From Eubacteriales bacterium (lineage in GTDB: Bacteria; Bacillota_A; Clostridia; Lachnospirales; Lachnospiraceae): a stretch of 9,767 nt of DNA. The first letter of the stretch is position 1, and each line of letters starts with the position of its first letter. The notes below the pieces were generated by a model that searched no databases, was not told the origin of the DNA, and saw only the letters and a list, made by a program, of their open reading frames with translations. Below, one piece after another: positions 6,547 to 9,767 of this stretch. A program made the translations under genes and the position numbers. Where the stretch lies: NCBI GenBank assembly GCA_030527765.1, contig JAUNAE010000122.1:1-9767 (forward strand), given 5' to 3'.

Positions 6547-6625
6547 TTCCCATGTATGCCAGGCCCAAATCGGATAATCTACTCCCTGCGTTTTATCTCC
6601 GATCCGCCGTTCCATTCTTGTCATC

Positions 6626-6660
6626 AACCAGCTGTAAATTCATTGAATTTACAACTGGTT
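6626..6660. terminator. Hairpin between convergent AraC and CPBP genes, likely bidirectional terminator
   Basis: The stem is 6626-6631 (AACCAG) plus 6633-6641 (TGTAAATTC) pairing with 6645-6653 (GAATTTACA) and 6655-6660 (CTGGTT), with one C/A mismatch and a 3-base loop. It lies 80 bases after the AraC stop and 12 bases beyond the protease stop. The plus strand continues TCATACCTTTATT, a modest U-tract. The minus strand has none, so termination of the protease transcript is less certain. Confidence 0.6.
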
Positions 6661-6671
6661 TCATACCTTTA

Positions 6672-7706
6672 TTAATTTTTGTTCTTCTCCGCTTCCTTCC
6701 GATATACTTTCGCCAGAAGAAAAATACCAAACAGCAAACCGTTCATCAGCAGCGAAGGAAGCAAATCTCCCCATCCTACCACCTGGTTTTCCAATATATC
6801 TGCCGAATAATTCTGCGAAAAGATCGGTATCAGATTATTGTTCAGCATGTGCAGGATAACCGGGACCCAGATATTCTCCGTTTTCATATACGTATATGCA
6901 AAGAATATGCCGAGTGTGATACAGGTGATCTGCTGTGCAGCAGCCATCTGCAGGCCGGTCGTTGTCGTATAATAGAAGAAATCGATCGGCAGATGCCAGA
7001 GTCCCCACAGTATCCCCAGCAGGATAACACCGATCCGCTTTCCGTACCGCTTCTGCAGCATTGGTGTCAGATAATACCGCCATCCATACTCTTCACCGAA
7101 AAATGCAATAAACACAAGAAAGAAATTGATGAACAATGCAAAGAAGTTGATCCAGGTCACCGGATTGGATACAAGGCTTGTCAAAGCCTCTGTCTCACCG
7201 GAAATAACGACTGCAATTCCATAGCGCAGAAAATACAGTACAAGAAACAGTACAATACAGAAGATCGATGCTTTGGTATTCTTCCATCGCAGTCCAGACT
7301 GTTCTCTTTTCTCTTTCTTTTCCGTCAGCAGAAATACCCAGCCAGCAACAGATCCTACAATAATCGGAAGCGAAATAATCGATGCCCATGGAACACTCTG
7401 CAAAAAAATACTGGCCACAGCCATTGCTGCCATGATGATAGTCAACACAAGATAAAAACCAAAGAACCGCTTCGGAACCAGCAGATGATCCTTCTTCATC
7501 AGAAGTACTGCCAGCATTACCCCCGCCGCCGGATAAAACATCTGTGCATTCGGGAACACAGACAGATCCATCTCCTGCTTTACACCGTACCACATGAGCA
7601 GTCCCAGTACATATGGAAGCACATATGCAATCAAAGCAAAAATAACTAACTGTCGCTTCTCCTGTCCGGTCCAACTGTTATTCTTCTGTATTTCCATATT
7701 CTCCAT
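6672..7706 (-). CDS. CPBP (Abi/CAAX protease-like) family intramembrane metalloprotease
   Basis: Multi-pass membrane protein of 344 residues from the CPBP family (relatives of Rce1 prenyl-protein protease and of bacteriocin self-immunity proteins). About eight hydrophobic segments are visible. The catalytic motifs are all present: FFGEEYGWRYYL (E205, E206, R210; the EExxxR motif), WGLWHLPI (H238) and HMLNN (H286, N290; the HxxxN motif). An intact active site therefore suggests a working glutamate/histidine intramembrane peptidase. The ATG at 7706 follows AAGGGGG by 4 bases; a longer frame to 7769 lacks a ribosome site. The gene stands alone, with its own promoter and flanking terminators, and no bacteriocin or peptide gene lies nearby, so an immunity role is not supported by context. 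Substrate unknown. Length is somewhat above the ~220-300 typical of the family because of extra N-terminal membrane segments. Confidence 0.88.
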   Translation of the reverse strand: MENMEIQKNNSWTGQEKRQLVIFALIAYVLPYVLGLLMWYGVKQEMDLSVFPNAQMFYPAAGVMLAVLLMKKDHLLVPKRFFGFYLVLTIIMAAMAVASIFLQSVPWASIISLPIIVGSVAGWVFLLTEKKEKREQSGLRWKNTKASIFCIVLFLVLYFLRYGIAVVISGETEALTSLVSNPVTWINFFALFINFFLVFIAFFGEEYGWRYYLTPMLQKRYGKRIGVILLGILWGLWHLPIDFFYYTTTTGLQMAAAQQITCITLGIFFAYTYMKTENIWVPVILHMLNNNLIPIFSQNYSADILENQVVGWGDLLPSLLMNGLLFGIFLLAKVYRKEAEKNKN

Positions 7707-7731
7707 AGATCCCCCTTGAATAAAACCGTGA

Positions 7732-7761
7732 ATTATCTGAAATTTTATGTACAACAAACAA
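7732..7761 (-). promoter_or_regulatory. Predicted promoter of the CPBP protease gene
   Basis: On the minus strand TTGTTT (complement of 7756-7761) and GATAAT (complement of 7732-7737) are separated by 18 bases and lie about 26 bases upstream of the start codon. The match is moderate. Confidence 0.4.
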
Positions 7762-7807
7762 TTTACCACTCTATTTACAAGGATACCCTACCTGATTGGA
7801 GAAAAAG

Positions 7808-7840
7808 GCAAAGGGAACGTCCACCGGACTTTCCCTTTGC
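7808..7840 (-). terminator. Second (backup) terminator of the TIGR04076-flavoprotein operon
   Basis: A 10-bp stem (7808-7817 GCAAAGGGAA with 7831-7840 TTCCCTTTGC) is topped by GTCC/GGAC with a 3-base loop. The minus strand continues CTTTTTCTCC, a clear U-tract. It ends about 45 bases before the CPBP promoter and so shields that gene from read-through. Confidence 0.8.
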
Positions 7841-7898
7841 ATGCATGACATCAAAAATCAGCGTATTCCTTTACTAATTCTGTACTTTGATATACAAA

Positions 7899-7933
7899 CG
7901 CAGCGCAGTCGGAATACCCCAAACTGCGCTGCG
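7899..7933 (-). terminator. First terminator of the TIGR04076-flavoprotein operon
   Basis: A perfect 11-bp GC-rich stem (7899-7909 CGCAGCGCAGT with 7923-7933 ACTGCGCTGCG) has a 13-base loop and begins 8 bases after the flavoprotein stop. The minus strand continues with only TTTGTAT, a short U-tract, which may explain the second terminator 60 bases further on. Confidence 0.7.
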
Positions 7934-7941
7934 CATACGGT

Positions 7942-8571
7942 TTATCGAATAAAATGCGTCGGAACCCATGCTTCCTTTTCCGGAAGACCGTATTCTTTCT
8001 TCCCTAATGCAATACTCTTCATCAGAAATATCATATTTCGTGCAAGGGTACGCATTGTCTGTTTGCCCTCTTCATCGAAGGCAGCCTCACCTCTGGCTCT
8101 TCCATGAATGCTGTTCCAGTACTGACTGGATGCAACCGGCATTCCGGAAATTGTGAAATACTTATTGAGTTCATCAAAGGTCGCAGATAATCCGCCTCTT
8201 CTTGCACATACCACACTTGTTCCGACTTTCATCGTCTTATCGAACCCGGTACTGTAGAACAGACGATCCAGACACGCAACCAGTGTAGCATTGGCAGATG
8301 CATAATAAACCGGTGAAGCAACTACAAGTCCATCTGCTTCCTCAAACTTCGGGGCAAGTTCGTTTACAATGTCATCAAAGACACATTTTCCGATCTCCGA
8401 ACATTTTCCGCAGGCAATGCATCCACGAACATCTTTCATACCGATCTGGACGTTCTCAACTTCAATACCCTCAGCTTCAAAAACGGCTTCCATTTCTTTT
8501 AAAGCGATCGATGTGTTGCCATCAACTCTCGGACTTCCATTCAAAATCAAAACTTTTAACTTATCTGCCAT
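7942..8571 (-). CDS. Flavodoxin-like NAD(P)H-dependent FMN reductase with compact Cys cluster motif (iron-sulfur flavoprotein type)
   Basis: Cytoplasmic FMN-binding oxidoreductase of 209 residues. The flavodoxin-like fold is shown by the N-terminal strand-loop KVLILNGSPRVDGNTSIAL (GSPR at 12-15, phosphate of FMN) and VVASPVYYASANATL (~83-97). Between them, GCIACGKCSEIGKCVFDD carries C51, C54, C57 and C63, spaced CX2CX2CX5C, which fits the compact CX2CX2CX4-7C motif described for archaeal iron-sulfur flavoprotein (Isf) that binds a 4Fe-4S cluster. I infer electron transfer or oxygen/quinone/nitro reduction; the substrate is unknown. The ATG at 8571 has AAGGAG 11 bases upstream. An in-frame GTG at 8583 would give the common GTGA overlap with the preceding gene, but it abuts the ribosome site. 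Second gene of a two-gene operon, followed by two terminators. Confidence 0.88.
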   Translation of the reverse strand: MADKLKVLILNGSPRVDGNTSIALKEMEAVFEAEGIEVENVQIGMKDVRGCIACGKCSEIGKCVFDDIVNELAPKFEEADGLVVASPVYYASANATLVACLDRLFYSTGFDKTMKVGTSVVCARRGGLSATFDELNKYFTISGMPVASSQYWNSIHGRARGEAAFDEEGKQTMRTLARNMIFLMKSIALGKKEYGLPEKEAWVPTHFIR

Positions 8572-8579
8572 AACACTTT

Positions 8580-8858
8580 TCACTCCTTGCTTTCATCTTC
8601 AATTTGTTCTATTTTGAATACATTGATCGTATCCACATCTGAACAACAAAATACAGCCTGTCCTTCCGGCTGACCGGGAATCGTTCCTCCGTAACGAAGA
8701 ATATCTATATACGGAAAAGCAATGTGCATTGCCATCGGACAGATTTCTCCCCTCTGCGTATCAAAATCCCAGGAATCTCCCGGCTTATGCCCCCGATGAC
8801 AGCCATGCGGCCCCATCCTGTCGATCACTGTAATTTTAATCTTCGGTCTCCTGCTCAT
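8580..8858 (-). CDS. TIGR04076 family small protein
   Basis: A 92-residue cytoplasmic protein with no signal peptide or membrane segment. The C-terminal half CPMAMHIAFPYIDILRYGG (~40-58) and VFCCSDVDTINVFKIE (~69-84) match the conserved pattern of the TIGR04076 family of uncharacterised proteins as I recall it (C-P-x-A-x-H...YP, then a CC-x-D pair followed by VxFxI). Four cysteines (C20, C40, C71, C72) and a His-rich HGCHRGH (18-24) suggest metal or cluster binding or redox chemistry, which is inference. GGGAGGT lies 7 bases before the ATG at 8858. The stop at 8580 is 8 bases before the flavoprotein ATG, so the two genes are co-transcribed and probably work together. An out-of-frame ATG at 8865 is not used. 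No function is known for the family. Confidence 0.85.
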   Translation of the reverse strand: MSRRPKIKITVIDRMGPHGCHRGHKPGDSWDFDTQRGEICPMAMHIAFPYIDILRYGGTIPGQPEGQAVFCCSDVDTINVFKIEQIEDESKE

Positions 8859-8880
8859 CTATCATACCTCCCACTCTCTT

Positions 8881-8908
8881 ATCTTACCAAATAATTATGC
8901 AGATACAA
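8881..8908 (-). promoter_or_regulatory. Predicted promoter of the TIGR04076-flavoprotein operon
   Basis: On the minus strand TTGTAT (complement of 8903-8908), a 16-base spacer, then TGGTAAGAT, an extended -10 with TAAGAT (complement of 8881-8886). The start point would fall about 16 bases before the first ATG, giving a very short leader that still includes GGGAGGT. Confidence 0.45.
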
Positions 8909-9028
8909 AGCCAAACTCCCCGACAGCGAAAATGAGTTCCAGCTTAATGTCTGGAGTTGCAGATAGATATGCCACTCTCTACGCTATCTTTTCGTGTAAA
9001 TTATTAGCTGTTTGATTCAAAAATTGCA

Positions 9029-9056
9029 TTGTAAAATATTACCTATTTCATATAAT
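9029..9056 (+). promoter_or_regulatory. Promoter of the HD-domain hydrolase gene
   Basis: TTGTAA (9029-9034), a 16-base spacer, then consensus TATAAT (9051-9056), about 44 bases before the start codon. This is among the better-matching promoters of the window. The surrounding 80 bases are very A/T-rich. Confidence 0.6.
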
Positions 9057-9099
9057 CAAATTACAACATGAATCTAATAAAAAAGGAGTGACTAAAAAA

Positions 9100-9708
9100 A
9101 TGGAAATCAAAAATGAAGACTTAATGAAAATGGACCTTGTAGACAGAGCAGCCAGTTTCTGTAAGATCAAGCACAAAGGTCAACTCAGAAAAAACGGCGA
9201 CGACTATGCAACACATCCATTCTTAGTTGCCCGGATGCTCCAATCTGCCGGTTTCGATGCTGCATATCAGGTTGCTGCATATTTACATGATACACTTGAG
9301 GACACCGATACCACAGAGGACGAACTGGAAGAACTTTTTGGTAAAGACATTGCACATTCGGTGGTTCTCTTAACTCGTATGGAAGGAATGAAAGAAGATG
9401 CATATGTGGATGGAGTTTTAACTGACCACGTTGCTGCAGTTGTAAAGGCTGCCGATAAGGTAAACAATGTGTGCGAAATAACCGCTCTCGATGGAGTTGG
9501 CAATATAAGAACAGAGAAAAATATAGAACGCGCAAAAAAATATATCGCAAAAGCTCAGAAATATTATAAAGGCCTCTTCTGCCCTTTCCTGGACGAGGCA
9601 ATCGATTATGCAGCTCTCCGATTACAAGAGGAAACAGCACAAGACGTACTCGATATGATACTCTCCGGAACACAAGAATCCTATAAGACATATAAAGAAA
9701 TTAAGTAA
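9100..9708 (+). CDS. Stand-alone HD-domain phosphohydrolase, SpoT/MESH1-like (small alarmone hydrolase type)
   Basis: A 202-residue protein with the N-terminal hydrolase domain of RelA/SpoT proteins and nothing of the synthetase, TGS or ACT domains. Visible motifs: KHKGQLRKNGDDYATHPFLVARML (~25-47, H39), the HD pair in AAYLHDTLEDTDTT (H63, D64, then E67-D68) and VVKAADKVNNV (D119). These correspond to the Mn2+-binding His/His-Asp/Asp set and the substrate-contacting ED of the SpoT hydrolase and MESH1. By family it would remove the 3'-pyrophosphate from (p)ppGpp; related MESH1 also acts on NADPH, so the physiological substrate is uncertain. The C-terminal ~40 residues (AALRLQEETAQDVLDMIL) are an extra helical tail. 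The ATG at 9100 has AAAAGGAG 11 bases upstream; an in-frame GTG at 9088 overlaps that site and is unlikely. No synthetase gene is adjacent, and it has its own promoter. Confidence 0.85.
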   Translation: MEIKNEDLMKMDLVDRAASFCKIKHKGQLRKNGDDYATHPFLVARMLQSAGFDAAYQVAAYLHDTLEDTDTTEDELEELFGKDIAHSVVLLTRMEGMKEDAYVDGVLTDHVAAVVKAADKVNNVCEITALDGVGNIRTEKNIERAKKYIAKAQKYYKGLFCPFLDEAIDYAALRLQEETAQDVLDMILSGTQESYKTYKEIK

Positions 9709-9742
9709 AAAAGGCTCTAAAATAAATGTTGGGGCGCGATTC

Positions 9743-9764
9743 ATCAATCCTTATCGAGATTGAT
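9743..9764. repeat. Inverted repeat at the window end, possible terminator stem cut by the edge
   Basis: ATCAATC (9743-9749) and GATTGAT (9758-9764) pair around an 8-base loop, 34 bases after the HD gene stop. No T-run is visible before the window ends, so its role as that gene's terminator cannot be judged. Confidence 0.35.
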
Positions 9765-9767
9765 AGT

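Noticed and set aside
6543..7649. Plus-strand open frame of 368 codons after the AraC gene
   Set aside because: It is the mirror of the CPBP protease gene: the minus strand carries EExxxR and HxxxN motifs, while this frame is a Cys/Gln/His/Ile-rich jumble without a ribosome site.
6672..7706. Reading the CPBP gene as a bacteriocin immunity gene
   Set aside because: No leader-peptide-like small gene, ABC peptide exporter or modification enzyme is found nearby, so the context does not support it.
8961..8989. AGATAG/CTATCT inverted repeat upstream of the HD gene promoter
   Set aside because: Only 6 bp with a 17-base gap, and no relation to either promoter spacing. This is expected by chance in AT-rich DNA.
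8859..9099. Possible riboswitch or small RNA in the divergent intergenic region
   Set aside because: Apart from two promoters and weak repeats I see no conserved riboswitch core, terminator or antiterminator arrangement.

Overview
The window looks like chromosomal DNA of a low-to-moderate GC gut Clostridia, most likely Lachnospiraceae (Blautia/Mediterraneibacter-like). This rests on strong AGGAGG-type ribosome sites, TATAAT-type promoters, AraC and TetR regulators with Firmicutes-style sequences, and protein families common in that group. Species-level assignment is inference only. I see no rRNA, tRNA, CRISPR array, complete insertion sequence or known riboswitch.

Layout. (1) Bases 1-751: the 3' part of an AraC-family regulator on the + strand, probably entering from outside the window. 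(2) Bases 752-967: two strong hairpins that terminate minus-strand transcription, separated by a short stretch with a doubtful integrase-tail resemblance. (3) Bases 968-3261: a divergent TetR repressor / MATE efflux pump pair, with a 16-bp palindrome over the divergent promoters that is very likely the repressor's operator. (4) Bases 3262-3480: a convergent intergenic spacer made almost entirely of palindromes. (5) Bases 3481-6546: a PHP-family phosphatase (HisJ-like) and an MFS transporter that overlap on the minus strand, divergent from a cupin-type AraC regulator. This reads as a sensor plus uptake-and-processing unit. (6) Bases 6672-7706: a CPBP (Abi/CAAX-type) intramembrane protease on the minus strand. 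(7) Bases 7942-8858: a two-gene minus-strand operon encoding a TIGR04076 small Cys/His protein followed by a flavoprotein with a compact four-cysteine cluster motif. (8) Bases 9100-9708: a stand-alone HD-domain hydrolase of the SpoT/MESH1 type with its own promoter.

How the parts work together. The window is a mosaic of small, self-contained regulator-plus-effector units: TetR with MATE efflux, AraC with MFS and PHP hydrolase, and the redox pair. Units are isolated by strong hairpin terminators, often two in tandem. The best candidates for undescribed biology are the transporter-coupled PHP hydrolase, the TIGR04076/iron-sulfur-flavoprotein pair, and the palindromic spacer at 3266-3396. No large novel system such as a defence island or biosynthetic cluster is visible.
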